Part shown: positions 9,292 through 21,685 of the stretch, piece by piece | Layout of the letters: every line of letters starts with the position of its first letter | How positions within the stretch are numbered: the first letter of the stretch is position 1 | DNA from: Ephemerocybe angulata | Taxonomy: Eukaryota; Basidiomycota; Agaricomycetes; Agaricales; Psathyrellaceae | Length of the DNA: 64,000 bases | NCBI GenBank assembly: GCA_013368325.1 | Contig: JAACJK010000001.1 | Coordinates: forward strand, 3,100,001 to 3,164,000 | Reading direction: 5' to 3' | Notes under the pieces: generated by a model | The model's input: only the letters and a program-made list of their open reading frames with translations | What the model was told of the DNA's origin: nothing | Database searches by the model: none | Translations under genes and position numbers: made by a program

Positions 9292-10296
9292 CTATAATCG
9301 TATACGTTTGGAACTCGGTCGACCCTCTGTCGACGTGGAATAGCATGAGTCCAAGCGTGCGATGTCGAGACTCTGATTAAGGGAGTTAGAAATAGTAGAG
9401 AATAAGGTGGTCCAAATGCTCACCTTGGGGATCGCCACATAGAGAGGGACCAAGCTGGTTGGTGACGCTGGGTCAGAATCCTCATCGTCAAGGTCAGACT
9501 CAAGGCTCGAAATCGACCGCTTATCCCCAACATGAGGAGTCCTGAACGAGGTGGAAAACATTTGCCGATCCACCGGAGCCAAACCGTGCGCGCGCAGGAA
9601 ATCTGTGTTATGGTGAGTAACGCCTAGGGGGAGTGACACGGCGTGACGCACTGATAGTCCGGTACCGGAAAACGAAAGTTGCGATCTTGCCTAGACTGAC
9701 CACCTCGGTGGAGCTTGACGGGAGGAGCGACGCCAGCAGTGGGGCTTGTGAGGAGCAGCAAAGCCGCTGGGCGGCGAGGTCGGATAAACCTTCGTGTATC
9801 CTAGTTTCGCCAGACGTGACGACATGGACATCCAATGTTATGGTCCCTCCCAACGGTGTTCGTACGTGGTGAGCTGGAGTTCCCATATCGCCCAAGTCAG
9901 ACTCTGGCCATCGCGAGGATCCGGGCCACTCACCAGGTGAATGAGAAGGAAAAGCGAGAGGTCGACTGTAAGTTGACGAGGTTTGCACCCTAGAGAACAC
10001 AGCGGGCGCATAGCTCTTCGACTTGATAAGCCTACCCCCATACTGGTAACTGTCGATATTGACGAAACCGCCAATATCCACAGAGCTGTCGAGGTCTTGC
10101 CACCTAATCGCGAAGTTCTTTGAAGGGGTTAGTAAGATAGATAGGGGGAAAGCCATACATTACTCACCATCCCCGGCTCATAGGCAATCCAGCACGACAT
10201 CACCCCCGTCGTCGCATCCTTCTCCACACCATAGACAGTGAACGGGGTCTTGTCCTCGTCCGATATCCAGGCCTCAATGCCGTTCATACGCAACAT
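9292..10296 (-). CDS. DUF7918-type protein, array member 1
   Basis: Exons 10296-10168, 10117-9934, 9873-9652, 9602-9424 and 9372-9292 give 264 residues. The family is fungal, abundant in Agaricomycetes, and of unknown function; I assign it from remembered family pattern. The N-terminus has MNGIEAWISDEDK and SCWIAYEPGM, then NFAIRWQDLD, GFVNIDSYQYGGRLI, the beta block PLGGTITLDVHVV, and the hallmark FVFRYRTINFLRAHGLAP. The tail is rich in S/D/E and ends SSKRIRL, a weak basic signal. It lacks the long acidic tail of members 2-4. The intron 9874-9933 is preferred over a 30-nt alternative, which is too short to splice. Confidence 0.7.
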
Positions 10297-10846
10297 CTTT
10301 GGGTAAGAGAGCGTTTCTGCCCCTTTGAGGGTAGGAGGGTTTATAACAGGTTCCCGCTATTGTCGAGAGTTGTTAGGCGACGGCTGGACACGAAGCAGAG
10401 AGGGAATGTCGGGTAACAGGGGTAAAGAAGGTGATAAAGGAGTGGAAACGAAGGACCGGGGGTATCTTGGAGCCTGTTAGGTATGAAAGGACAGTCTGAA
10501 GCCGCCCATAAGAGGCGTCGCCACTGCAATTCACGGATAGGCGGTGCTGGGCTCTGCCAAAAGCGGCCTGGTCCCTTGGACGGCTGACCGCGAGACTGTG
10601 TTGCTTGTTTCTGCTATGTCGTGATGGGGACATTTGTTTTGATGGATTCACATCCAATTCACATCTCTTTTCCTTCTTGTGAGCTGGCTTTGGTCACTTT
10701 GGGTTTCGATGGTTCAAAGGCACGCCAACAAGAACACAACGCGTTTCATGTAAATCGGAGCAGGATATTCTTAGGAAGTACACATCGGAATCCGTTGGAG
10801 GCGCAAGGCAGCGTTGATTCAGAGTTTCGGAGACTTGAACAATTAC
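10297..10846. other. Intergenic, 550 bp
   Basis: Promoter side of array member 1 and 3' flank of member 2. No supported feature. Confidence 0.5.
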
Positions 10847-12892
10847 TTAGTCCAGAGTGAGGTCGATAAAGTCTCTGGGGCCCAGGGATGTCTCTGGCTC
10901 TATCTTGACACGTTTAGATGCCCGGGGGGTACCTTTGAATTCTGCGCCTCTCTTAAGGCTTCTCCCAGGCTTGGACACATGATAGTGACTGCCCGCTGCC
11001 TCGACCACCCGCTCGCTGCCTCTGGACAAACGATCATAGTCTGCTTGCGTCCCATCCTCCGTTAGGCGCTTCTTCATGATCAACCCCGCGAGACGCTCTT
11101 GGTCCCGGACGACCTTCCTTTTCCTCCTCTCGATCTTTTCCTAACATAAGAGTCAGAATGTTCGTTCCAGGACCAATACCCATTTCGAAAGAACTCACCT
11201 CGAGTTGCTGAATCTTGGTTTTACCTGCAAAAGTCTGAGACTCCTTCGGTTGTTCGGTATTGCTCGTGAGTTCATCAAATTCTTGGCCGTTCTCTACCCC
11301 TTGTGAAGCACTCATTTCGATTTCCAGCTCGTCCTCTTCATCCTTCACCGGTTCCATTCCCTCCTCCTCCTCGCTCGCCTGGCTCCGTGTTATCCCCTCG
11401 CACGGTCCATCGGCCTCCTCTTCGTCTGATGTATCTTCGTCCAGCTCATCCTCTAACTCACAATCGTCCGGTTCTTCCTCTTTCACATCTAAATCATGAT
11501 GTCCCAATGTGCGCTGGTCCAATTCGTCCATGTGCGCTTGTTCTGATTCCGAATCATCTTCATTCGCCCCCGCTGACCCTCTCGTACTTTCTTCCTTTAT
11601 TCTCGGCCCCCGCATCTGTCCACTTGAAGACCCTTCAGGTTTGTTGCATGTATGGGACCGCAAATTCATGGTACGAGGGGGCGCAGATGACCTAGAATCA
11701 TTCCTTCCAGCAGCTGATTTGGGCTGTCGCTTTCTTGGACGAGGGGAGGTAGACATCGTCGAGTTTCCGATGGTCTTTCCAGTGTCATTTGGCACTATGC
11801 CGGTGGCTTTCAACATATCTAGTAACGGGGAATATGAGATGCTTTTCTGCTTTTCGAGAGACTTGGAGCACATACTCACCCATATGACGATAATGGAAGA
11901 CGAAAGTGCAAATTGGGTTTGCTTCTTCTGGTTTCAGGTTAATTACCCTTTTTGTGTTGTGCCTTTCCTTGCCAAATCTTTGAAGGACGATTAGTTAGAG
12001 TAAATGCAGTCAGCTAAGTCTGAAAGGAAACGATTTTGTGCAGGTTCTCACACGAGGGCATGAGTTCGATGATCCTTGGCTGTTTCATGAACGCAAAGCT
12101 CTTCTGGGAATGGTCCATCGGCGTCTGGCATCTTCTTCACGATTGTAACGGTATCTGGATTAAACCACCCAATTGATGAGGCGGTGTCAGAGCCTTCCTC
12201 CGAGTGGGTCACGACCTCAGAGAATCGAGAAATAGAGTAAAGGGTGACTCCAATCTCTCCAAAGTATTTGGTCTCCTTGCCAATGTATGCGTCGTCATCT
12301 ACGAAGGGCCGGAGGGGCGGTCAGGCGACATGAGTCAGGGTATCGAAAGTAAGTAGAGATACCTGTCACATCCAGTGCCTCAAACTGAAGTGGCCGGGAT
12401 GTCGTCTCGCACTTCACAGAACACCATCCGGCCTCCAGCGCAGCGATATTTGTCTTCAACGGTTCGTTCTGCTCCTGCGCAGCTCTTGCAGCTGGCGATG
12501 GAAGTGGTCGGACACACTCACAGCAAAACGCCTCCTCAAACCGCAGGGTAGTCATTTCAGAAGCAGAGGCGTCCTTCTCAATGTCGTTGTTGGGAACGTA
12601 GATGATGTATCCGTCCGTGTCCACTTCCACCATAAGCATCCCCTTCTTAACAAGATGCGGGGGTACGGAGCAGACAATTTGGACCTTCTAAGTATCGCTG
12701 TCAGTATACTACAGTAGAAGATTTCATGTTTAGCGACCTGTTTACCTGTTCTGTCTTGCACGCTATGAAGCACTCTATTTCTTTCTTTCGCCCCTTTCTC
12801 CCCTTACGCACTTTTCGCTTAAGTGCGTACTCTTCGGCCTTCTCTCCGTCGAGTTCGACCCAAGCTTTTATTCCATGAGGTGATCTAGGCAT
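10847..12892 (-). CDS. DUF7918-type protein with long acidic tail and C-terminal SIM-like motif, member 2
   Basis: Exons 12892-12746, 12687-12363, 12298-12052, 11977-11880, 11818-11199 and 11140-10847 give 576 residues. The DUF7918-like half has GIKAWVELDGEKAEEY, CFIACKTEQ, VEVDTDGYIIYVPNN, a CCECVRPLP pair of cysteines, KYFGEIGVTLYS and ICTFVFHYRHMGDMLKATGI. The second half is acidic, with psi-K-x-E sites (RIKEES, DVKEEEPD, PVKDEED, RVKIEPE), a basic coiled-coil exon (EKIERRKRKVVRD) and the C-terminal end DFIDLTLD, which matches a SUMO-interacting motif. NLS-like KRGAEFK...ASKRVK suggests the nucleus. Exon lengths 325 and 98 nt are shared with members 3 and 4, showing recent duplication. Confidence 0.8.
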
Positions 12893-13457
12893 ACTGAAAT
12901 CTTTTGCCTTTCTGACGCAAAAGAGTGGGCAAAGGACCAGATGATCTGCAAGTCCAACTTACAGCAGAGTCGACGAGTCTGAATACGATGGGTATGACGG
13001 GGAAAGAGTCAGTGACTGGCCGTGCGAGGAAGCCTGATTGTCAGTGTTCCAGAGGCTTGAGATGAAGCCTCGCGAGTCACTTTAGCCTTCAGGGGGTGAC
13101 AGTCGGGAGAAAGCAAGCAGTTCGAAACAACCTGGATTGGAGTCGGATGCCTTGCGGATGCCATGTGGCCATCAATTCTTTGTTTGGCAGGGGCATCGAC
13201 TCGGACACCTAAGCGCTAAGCGCCCGCAACTGTGTTCACAGTTCAAACGTTCACTACCAACTACATACTATTTACTACCAGTCACGAAGAAGGCGTGCGA
13301 TACAAGTACAGAAACACTACCAGCCCCTACTATGTGTGTGTATGTGCATTGTTTTTGACGCATTGATGACTCGGACAAAGTCGAGGAAATACCGAGTCGA
13401 ACAAGGGGAGGTCTCAGAATTGACAAGGGCAGAAGATGAGCTCCAGTAACAGGGCAC
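12893..13457. other. Intergenic, 565 bp
   Basis: Promoter of member 2 and 3' flank of member 3. No supported feature. Confidence 0.5.
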
Positions 13458-15430
13458 TCAAGAAGATTCTCTCTTGACACGCTTAGTTGCCAGGGGACCG
13501 GTCTCTGCGGCTCTTTTGACACTACTCCTAGTTGTGGACGTATGCCGACCGCCTGGTACTTGAACCACCTCAGCCACTGTGCTTCTCGACGGATGATGAT
13601 TGTTTGCTCGTTTCCCTTCCTCCATAAGACTTTTCTTCAATTTGGAAAGAAGGTCTCGATCTCGATCGACCTTTGATTTCCTCCTGTTGATTTTTTCCTA
13701 AAGTCGAAAGTTAGAAAACTTCATACCCAGATAGTGGCCGTAGGAATGACTTGTCCTCTCTAGCCCGAGGCGAGTACTCACCTCCAGTTTTCGTATCTTG
13801 GCTTCCCGTGCCGATATCTCCAGGAGAGTTTCTTCAGATTCTCCGTTGCTTTCCGAGAGCTCCCCACCCGTTCCTTTCCCCTCCGAAGGGCCTATTCCAA
13901 ACTCTGGCTCTTCATCCTCTTCTTTCACGTCCTGTGGTATCTCCAGCTCCTCATCTCCTGCTAGGCCCCGCTCCGTTCTTCCAATCTCTACCTCATCGGT
14001 CTCCTGTCTCGAGTCATCTTCGTCCTGCTCACCACGCTGGCTCCGGACACTTGGTTGGTCACCCCCAGTCCTAGGGTAGTCCGGCTCCTCCTCTTTCACG
14101 TCTACGTCGTGATCATCAAGCTCGCCTCCATCCGCAGGTCCCTTACCACCTCTGCCCAATTCACCAGTCTGTCTCGATGAGGACTGGGATTTGTTACTTG
14201 CATAGGATCGCAAGCTCATTTTACGAGGAAGTGAACTCGACTCATCGGAACCATTGAATGGATTAGCAGTTTTGCGCTGCGTCCTAGGACTGGTCACAGC
14301 ACCTGAGGCCGGCGCTGTCGCGGTCTGATTGGCCCCGTTTTGAGGGGTCTTACGAGGGTTCTTCGGCGCAATACCCCTCGCCTTCAGAATTTCTACCGAG
14401 AAGAATTGTGAGCACCTCTCAGAGATCTATACACCAAAAACTCACCCATGTGCCTATAGTGGAAAATGAAAATGCATATGGGTTCTTTCCCTTCCGGTTT
14501 GAGGTTAACCACCCGTTTCGTGTACTCTCTTTCCTCCCCATAACTGCGAAAGGCGGGCGATAGCGTCGCTATGTCAACAGGACTGGATCAAAGGAATAAA
14601 GCCAGGCTCACCCAATGGTATGAGTTCGGTGGGCCTTCACTGTTTCATGTATGCGATGCTCTTCTGGGTCTGAGTCTGGCTCTGTAGGGTTTGGCATCGT
14701 TTTGACCGATGTGACAGTATCTGGACTGAACCACCCTGTTGAAGTCCGGGGAGCTGATCCTCCTTCCGAGCGGGTTACCACTTCAGAAAACTGGGCAACG
14801 GAGTAAAGCGTCAGGCCGATTTCTCCAAACTCTTTCCCGTGCTTGTCGAGGTATGTGTCATCATCTGAAAAGAGGGTAGTACAAGATTTTACATAGACAA
14901 CTTGAGTAAAAGAGTCCTACCTGTGACTTCCAACGCTTTAATCATGAATGTTTGAGATTTAGTGTCGCATATCACGCGACACCATCCGGCTTCAAGAGCG
15001 GCGAAGCTTGTCTTCAGAGAATCATCTTTCTCCAACTTAGCTCTCACATCTGGAGCTGGCAAAGGCCGGGTACACTTGCAGCAGAATGCTTCCTTGAAGT
15101 GCAGGGTAGTCATCTCGGAAGCAAACGCGTCTTTCCCGATGCCATTGTTGGGGACGTAGAGGATTCTTCCGTCCGCGTCCACTTCGACCATATGCATTCC
15201 TTTCTTAACAAGTTTCGGGGGTACTGAGCACACAAATTGCACCCTCTAGAGTCGATGTTAGTGTTTTCCATGCTTACTGCGATAAACACACTTACCTGAC
15301 CCGTCTGGCACGGTATGAAGCATTCTATGATTTCAAATGTGTCTTGCCTTCTTCGCCTGGGCTTATATTCTTCGACTCTCTTTCCATCCAATTCGACCCA
15401 TGCTTCTACACCCTGAGATGATTTGGTCAT
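13458..15430 (-). CDS. DUF7918-type protein with acidic tail, member 3
   Basis: Exons 15430-15296, 15245-14921, 14864-14612, 14543-14446, 14392-13782 and 13697-13458 give 553 residues. It is closely similar to member 2: GVEAWVELDGKRVEEY, VEVDADGRILYVPNN, CCKCTRPLP, KEFGEIGLTLYSVAQFSEVVT and ICIFIFHYRHMGEILKARGIAP. The tail carries DVKEEEPD and DVKEEDEEPE, both psi-K-x-E with acidic flanks, a coiled-coil exon (EKINRRKSKVDRDRD) and a basic end KRVKRESS. Unlike members 2 and 5 it stops there and lacks a final IDLT. Exons 2 and 4 have exactly the lengths seen in member 2 (325 and 98 nt). Function unknown; nuclear location inferred from basic clusters. Confidence 0.8.
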
Positions 15431-15759
15431 ACTAGCGTTGTACCTTGGCCGGGTGCAAGAGAGGCGACGAGAGATCAAGATTCAACAGTTCCCAAAGTGT
15501 TTAGTCGACCACTCGTAGTGACCACGTAAACTGAACCATACTCACAAACTCGAGAATAGAGCTTCGCACACTGGTGCCAGGTGGCAACGGACGTCGGAGG
15601 ATGCTGGTGGACGTCGGCAACAACTGGGGATGCCATCAATTCAAGCAGAAAACTAAGAGTCAAACATGACGGATGTGCGCAGCCACCCACAGCGAAGTGG
15701 TCAGGTTGGGCCAATTCTTTTAAATCGCCGATCGCAAGGTGGAAGAGAAACAGGCTACA
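15431..15759. other. Intergenic, 329 bp
   Basis: Promoter of member 3 and 3' flank of member 4. No supported feature. Confidence 0.5.
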
Positions 15760-18501
15760 TTAACTACTGTCTGGCTCCCTCTTGACGCGCTTGGACGCGC
15801 GGCGAGTGCTCTTCGCTCCTCTCTCAATGACGCTTCGGACCTTGGACGATGGGAAATTTAAACGACTTCCTCCCGGGTCACTCTTGACGTGACTGGAAGA
15901 AAGATCAATGGTCGCGCTCTCATCCTTAACTTTCAAGCTTTTCTCTAAGATGGCGACACGCTCTTCATCACGGGCAGCTTTTCTTTTTCTCTTCTCAATT
16001 GAGGCCTGGATTGAGAGAAATATTAGCTGTTTCTTTCTCCGGTAAGTTGCAGCACCCATCCGATTTGCCTGCTCCATCTTGCTCCATTCCGCGCGCTCTG
16101 ACTCTGGCACTCAGTGTGACTCACCTCCAATTTTCGTATTTTGCGCTTCTCCACTTCGACTTGGGCGACATCACGAGCTGCTTTCCTACTTCTCCTATCG
16201 ATTGCTTCCTGATGTTGCCAGGCAGTAAGGATGCTACGGCTGTTGAACAGGTGCCCCCGAGTTGAATACGCACCTTTAACCTCCGTATTTTGCTCCTCCT
16301 GCTCCTGGCTTCATTTGAAGAAAGATGCCCAGTGTCCGTTATAGAGTAGCCCAAATCGAACCCTCCCTCCTCAGGATCGGGTTTTGTTAACTTCACTCTA
16401 TCAATTGCTTCAACTTTCGTTTGGCCTGTTTCCATCCCAATCCTTCTCCCTCCCAAATGCTCGGAAAAATCCACCTCCACCTCCACTTCCTCTTTCATAT
16501 CTTCCCACCCTCCCAGCTCATTTTCCTCCCCGCCCCCGCCTTCCTCTTTCACCTCATGCAAATCATCCAGCTCATGCTCTTCCGACTCTTCCTTCTTTAC
16601 CGCTTCCAAATCATCCAGATCATATTCTTCCAACTCCTCCTCCTTCATCTCACTATCCGACCCCGAACCCTGCTCGCTGGATTCGTCCCCGTCCAGTTCC
16701 GAGCCATCTTGACCCTGTTCATATCCTTGCATGTCTTCTTCTTTAACCAATCCCTCTCCTAAGCCTTCGCCTTCCAGCTCAGCCTGCTGCGTACCTTCCG
16801 ACGTGAATGATCGTTCCTCCTCAGTGACATACTCCAAGCCTCCATCTATATCCATGCTGTTGGCTCTCAGGTGATCGTCTCCTTCCTTCCATCCCTCCTC
16901 TTTCTCTTCCTCTTTCACGATTGACCTTCCTTTGGATCTATCTATACTACCCCGCACTTTTGGCTCACGCACATTTATCCCGTCCTTCGCAGACTGCGCC
17001 TCGTCCAAACCGTCATCGTCAGGCCCCTCCTCAGGAAGTCCGGTTCCCAACGGCTCCCCGTTTTTGTCCCTCGCCTCGTATTCGTCCTCTTGCTCGTCCT
17101 CTCCTGCGTTTTCATCCTCGATCCCTTCTTCTTCCGAGTTTGACTCCCCTGACCTATTTGGTTCAATCTCTTCCTCGTCCTCCGTTATTTCATCTGCGGC
17201 CATTTGTCCGGGCTTGATCCCATGGGCATTATTGCTCGTACGAGATCGCAGTCCCATGGTAAAGGCACGGTTTCTAACCGGCGTCTGAGACTTGCTAGGC
17301 GCCTTTTGCTTGCCCTTTCTTAGCTGAGGCCGAGGGGTAGAGCCCGATGGTGTTGCATTCCGTAACACTGGGGACCTGATTGGTTCGTCGGGCGCAACTG
17401 GCACTATCTTGTCGGCCTTCAAGATTCCTGGCGTTAAAAATAATGAGATAAACGTTACGCGTCGACGAAAAAGATATAACTACCTATATCACGATACTGA
17501 AAGACAAATGAGCAGATTGCTTTTTTGCCCTCTGGTTTGAGGTTCACGATACGTTTCTTGTTAGTAACCTCATCTCCCCATCTATACAGTCGAAGGTCAT
17601 TCAGAGCGGTTCATGAATATACGTTGTGGTAGATCGCGGACGGCACTCACACAACACCATGCGTACGCCGGTTTTTGAGAGTCTCGTGTACACGAAGGAG
17701 TTCTCCTGGCCCGACAGGCGTTTCAGGAGCCGGCATCGATTTAACAAGGGCCAGGATTTCGTGGTGAGCTGATGTGGAAGCCTGTCCGTTGTCAGTGCGA
17801 GTCACCACCTCGGAGAAGCGGTCGACCGTGGAGACTGTAACTCCTATCTCCCCGAACTCTCGCGTCTCGACTTCAAGAAAAGAATCATCATCTGAAGAAA
17901 AGCAAGACATCCGTAAGTCCATCTGCGCCGCAAATGTTCAGAGCGATGGTGCGATATGTACCTGTAGATTCCAATCTGTCGAAGGAAAGTGGCCGATACT
18001 CCAATTCGCATCTGACGGAACACCACCCCATCTCGAGGGCTGCCAAGTTCGTCTTGAATTTATCATTCTTTTCGAGCGCAGCTCTCTGAGCGGGAGTAGG
18101 GAATGGTCGGTCGCATCTGCAGCAGAACGTCTCGCCAAATCGACGGATAACAGGTCCTTGGGCAGCGGGGTCCTTATCAATACGGTTGTCGGCAACATAG
18201 AAGATATATCCGTCGAAATCGACCTCAATCATGCAGTTGTGTTTCTTGACGATGTTGGCCGGCACTGAACACGCAATTTTCAGTCCCTGCCACAGCCAAG
18301 ATTAGCAACAATCGCGAAGAGCGTTATGAAGGTAAAACTCCGCACCTTTCCAGACTCACAGGGTATGAAGCATTCCATTTCGCTCGTCTGCCCTTTACGG
18401 CCCTTACGACCCTTGTGCCCGTTGCGCTTCACTTTGTACTCATCTACCTTCTTCGAGCCCAGTTCAATCCAAGCTTCAATACCTTGAGGTGACTTGGGCA
18501 T
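15760..18501 (-). CDS. DUF7918-type protein, largest member with duplicated coiled-coil exon, member 4
   Basis: Exons 18501-18346, 18286-17962, 17891-17651, 17581-17484, 17427-16274, 16208-16125 and 16005-15760 give 767 residues. The N-terminal half matches members 2 and 3 (GIEAWIELGSKKVDEY, IEVDFDGYIFYVADN, CCRCDRPFP, REFGEIGVTVSTVDRFSEVVT, ICSFVFQYRDIG). Exon 5 is 1154 nt and encodes a strongly acidic region with many psi-K-x-E sites: IVKEEEKEE, LVKEEDMQ, EMKEEELEE, AVKKEESEE, EVKEEGG, DMKEEVE. Two consecutive small coiled-coil exons (RRSRKAARDVAQ and EKRKRKAARDEER) look like an internal duplication. The end has TIDLSSSHVKSDP and KRVKREPDSS. The 119-nt intron 16006-16124 is partly open but interrupts the homology. 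Confidence 0.8.
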
Positions 18502-18880
18502 TCTGGCCCCTCTGGAGGTTACGTTGGAGCTTCAACAAATCGTGGCAAAGATGCTGTCCAATTGTGAAGAACCCACAAGGTAGTTAGTCATGCATCATGG
18601 ACCTTTCGCTCGCGGATTCTCAAGGTTGCGTTTGTTTGGCAAGGACCTCGACGACCCTCCACTAAGCGCCCATCGTTCCGTCGTTTTGTGCATGATTGGC
18701 CGAATAACTCGCTGCGGTGTGATAAATAATATATTCCAGTGGTTGAACAAGGCCGGAGGCGGTATTATAGGATTTAAGCTAGAATTGGACACAAAATTAT
18801 GCTCGCGTAGGCGCCATGCCAGCGGACAAACGAATCGTTACGGAATCGTGGCTTTCCAGTCAGAAAGTCAGGTCGAGCAG
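18502..18880. other. Intergenic, 379 bp
   Basis: Promoter of member 4 and 3' flank of member 5. No supported feature. Confidence 0.5.
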
Positions 18881-20356
18881 TTACCAATCGGTCAAGTCGA
18901 TGACCTCTCCCGGAATGAAGGCTCTATGAGGCTCTGCCTTCACTGGGGCTGCGAGACCAGAAGTTTCGCCAGGTGCGAATGCTGATCTTAGTTCTGTTTT
19001 CACTCGTCTGGGGGCCTGGGCACTGCCTCCAGGTTCCGTTTCTTCAAGCCTTCCTTCCAATTCGACAAGCTTATTCTGACGGGTGGTTAGTACAATATCC
19101 ACTGAGACGCAGTATGGGAGACACACCCTGAGCTTGAGGATCTCGCTCATGGTCTCGGCCTTCGATGACTCGCTGGCCGTATTATCAGCCTTGCGTTTAC
19201 GAGGGGCTATATCATTGGCAATGAGGGTATCTAACAAATAGGAGATCTTTAGCCTGAAAAGTGGAATGCAAACGGTTGCTACGCACCCATTTGTCGATAA
19301 TGGAACACAAAAGTGCACAAGGTCTTTTCCCGACCAATGTTGGTAACAGTGGGGGTATGATACGGTTTCGCATCTCCAAATCTATCAGATAAGTTTGCAA
19401 GTCGCCCTTCCAAATCTACGCTCAGCAGGCTCACTTGACGCAATGGGTAACCCCCTTTTTACTACGTTCGTGGACGCGGTAGTCTGCAGCAGAATTTGCC
19501 CTTTCTAGACCAGAAGGTTTGTGTTTCGTGTTCGGAACCGTAAACATACGTTCCGCGGTCCGAATGCTCAATTGTATTTCACCAAACCGCTTGTCGACGT
19601 TGGATAAGCAAGCGTCGTCGTCTGAGAGAAATTTGGTCAGTTACCTTCGTGAATCGGTAACACTACTACTCAAGTACCACCTTTCACGTACCTGTGAGTT
19701 CCAGAGCGCCAAAGAAGAACGGTCTTGTAATGGAGTGCTTATTGTCACGATCCCCGTCGAAGTAGAAAGTGCGTCCCAGCCTCGCGCTTCTTTTCCTCAT
19801 AACACTTCCTTTCAGGTGTGTCTTTGTACCATCTAGGTACCCAACAAAGTGGTAGTTTGCCGAGCGTACTTCGCCTGGCGGTACAACTATACCAATTCTG
19901 AACGGCTGAGCAGGTTTGTCAGTCGTACGAGGAAAAAGTCGCCGCAATTGATGAAGAACACACCTTCCCTGGTTCGCAAGCAATCCAGCAAGAGACAATC
20001 TTTCCATCCGGGCTAACCTCTGTCTTGTATTCCTCCAACCTGACCTCGTCCATCTCGATCCAAACGATGATATCTTCGAGGGCCGGCATGAGGTCCCAAA
20101 TATTCAACCCGCCTTGCAGAGCTTTAGTCGGTAGGCCGCAGGCGCGAGGCTTGATATGGGAGCTTGGTTGTCCCGACTTCGAAGAACCTCTGCTTCGTGA
20201 TGGTAGTTCAGACAAAGAGACGCTGCCACGGTGGGGGGCCTTGCTGGCCCTGTATCTGTCAGTCACGTGAATTGACTTAGGGCCGGTGTGTTCGCGCTTT
20301 GGCCGCTTGGCACTCCTGTGGGAAGGCATAGGCATATGGCACAGTTGGGTACTCAT
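18881..20356 (-). CDS. DUF7918-type protein ending in VIDLTDW, member 5
   Basis: Exons 20356-19964, 19905-19692, 19621-19550, 19504-19435, 19381-19287, 19230-19127 and 19075-18881 give 380 residues. The DUF7918 pattern is clear: IIVWIEMDEVRLEEYKTEV, SCWIACEPGK, PFRIGIVVPP, FVGYLDG, RPFFFGALELTGDDDA, RFGEIQLSI, VHERSKK and CTFVFHYRQMGDTLIANDIAP. It has a basic N-terminal extension of about 88 residues (SAKRPKREH); a shorter start at the MPALED methionine is possible. The tail has RVKTEL and PVKAEP (psi-K-x-E) and ends VIDLTDW, a textbook SUMO-interacting motif sequence. It is more diverged from members 2-4 and has an extra intron in the middle of the domain. Confidence 0.78.
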
Positions 20357-20647
20357 GTTGGGGATAGGTGTATCAGCGGACTTCTTTCTTGTTACTAGAG
20401 GGGGCGGGTGTATTACGTTCTTGGAGGAATATACTGTAGATTCGTGGGCACGAGGCTTGGGCGTCTAATTAATTGTCGTGGGAACGCAAGAGGAGTGCGC
20501 GTTGTACTGTGCCGTTCAGAAAACTGTTGGGTCACCCGAGAGAATATGCGCCCTGATGATAGTACATAGTACTTAGGAGGTAACGGTTCCATTAAAAAAG
20601 CAGCCCGATGCCAGTAATATTCAACCTAGGGGTACTGTTCTGTTCTT

Positions 20648-21685
20648 CTACTCGTTCAGGAATTGAAGAACGGCATCCGTGTATTTCTCGCGTTGCTCAA
20701 AGTGGACCATATGGCTAGCATTCTAGAGTGCGCGAAATTAGGTCCCTGGTACAGGCGAAGGTGAATATGCAATTCCCATGGACATACCTGGAACTTGATC
20801 CATTTGACATGTGGAATATTCGCAACAAAAGGTGCCAATACTGTATCGGCTGCCTCGTCGTTCTCTCCGTTGGTGACCAAAGTGCGAATCTGGATTTTAT
20901 GGACCTGGTCAATGACCGTCCACCCCTTCAACGACCCTGTCACATTGAACTCGGAGGGCCCGAGCCTGCAACGCTCGTCAGCACACGGCAAGCGGATCAA
21001 ACGGGGAACATCGCAACACGCACATTGTTAAGTACACGGTCGGATCCTTCTCAATGCATGCGAAGCCGTGCACAATGGGCTCAGGCATCGGATCGAGGGT
21101 GCAAAGGTGCAGACCATAGTACACAGCGACGGCCTTCTGGTACTCGGGGGTATGCTTCCCATCCTCCTCAAACTTGTCCAAAACATCCTGAATCTCCTTC
21201 GGCAACTTCGACTTCAACTCGTTCTGGGCCTCAATCCAAAGGTCCATCGACGCCGGAGTGGATGCAAGAACGAGGCGCTTGAGCGCCGGGGGCTCAGCGA
21301 TAGCAATGGATGCAGCAAGCATCCCGCCCCACGAATGCCCGAGGAGGTCGTATTCCTCTATGCCCAGGTTGTGAATGAGGTTGTTAAACTCGTCGATAAA
21401 GAGTTGGACAGTCCAGAAGTCGCCATCTCCCATCTTTTCTTGGAGGTGAGTCGATTTCCCGGTTCCGATTTGGTCATAAACGACCAGGGCCCCGCCGCGA
21501 ACAGTGGTGACGTCCGAAAGGATTTCGAGATATTCCGAGTTGACTCCAGGCCCTCCGTGCAGTGCAATTAGGGGTCTGACGCTGGACTTGATGTCCCCGA
21601 TGATTTTATACCATGTAGTGCAGACTCGAGATAAGGAGGCGACGTTGAAGTCAATATATCCTTCGGTGATATTTGCAGAGGTCAT
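20648..21685 (-). CDS. Proline iminopeptidase-like alpha/beta hydrolase (S33 family)
   Basis: Exons 21685-21024, 20965-20788 and 20722-20648 give 304 residues. Enzymes of this family cut N-terminal proline or hydrolyse amino-acid amides; the exact substrate cannot be told here. The oxyanion motif HGGPG is at residues 43-47, the nucleophile elbow GHSWGG at 116-121 (Ser118), an acidic residue in NGENDEAAD (about 254-261), and the catalytic histidine in NASHMVHFE (about 284). The triad is complete and the length is normal. There is no signal peptide, so it is probably cytosolic. It interrupts the DUF7918 array on the same strand. Introns are 58 and 65 nt with good GT-AG signals. Confidence 0.88.

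Noticed and set aside
9838..10074. 30-nt intron in the first DUF7918 gene (9904-9933), or a frame reading AIWELQLTTYE
   Set aside because: 30 nt is too short to splice. The 60-nt intron 9874-9933 keeps phase and gives the family's LGGTITLDVHVV block.
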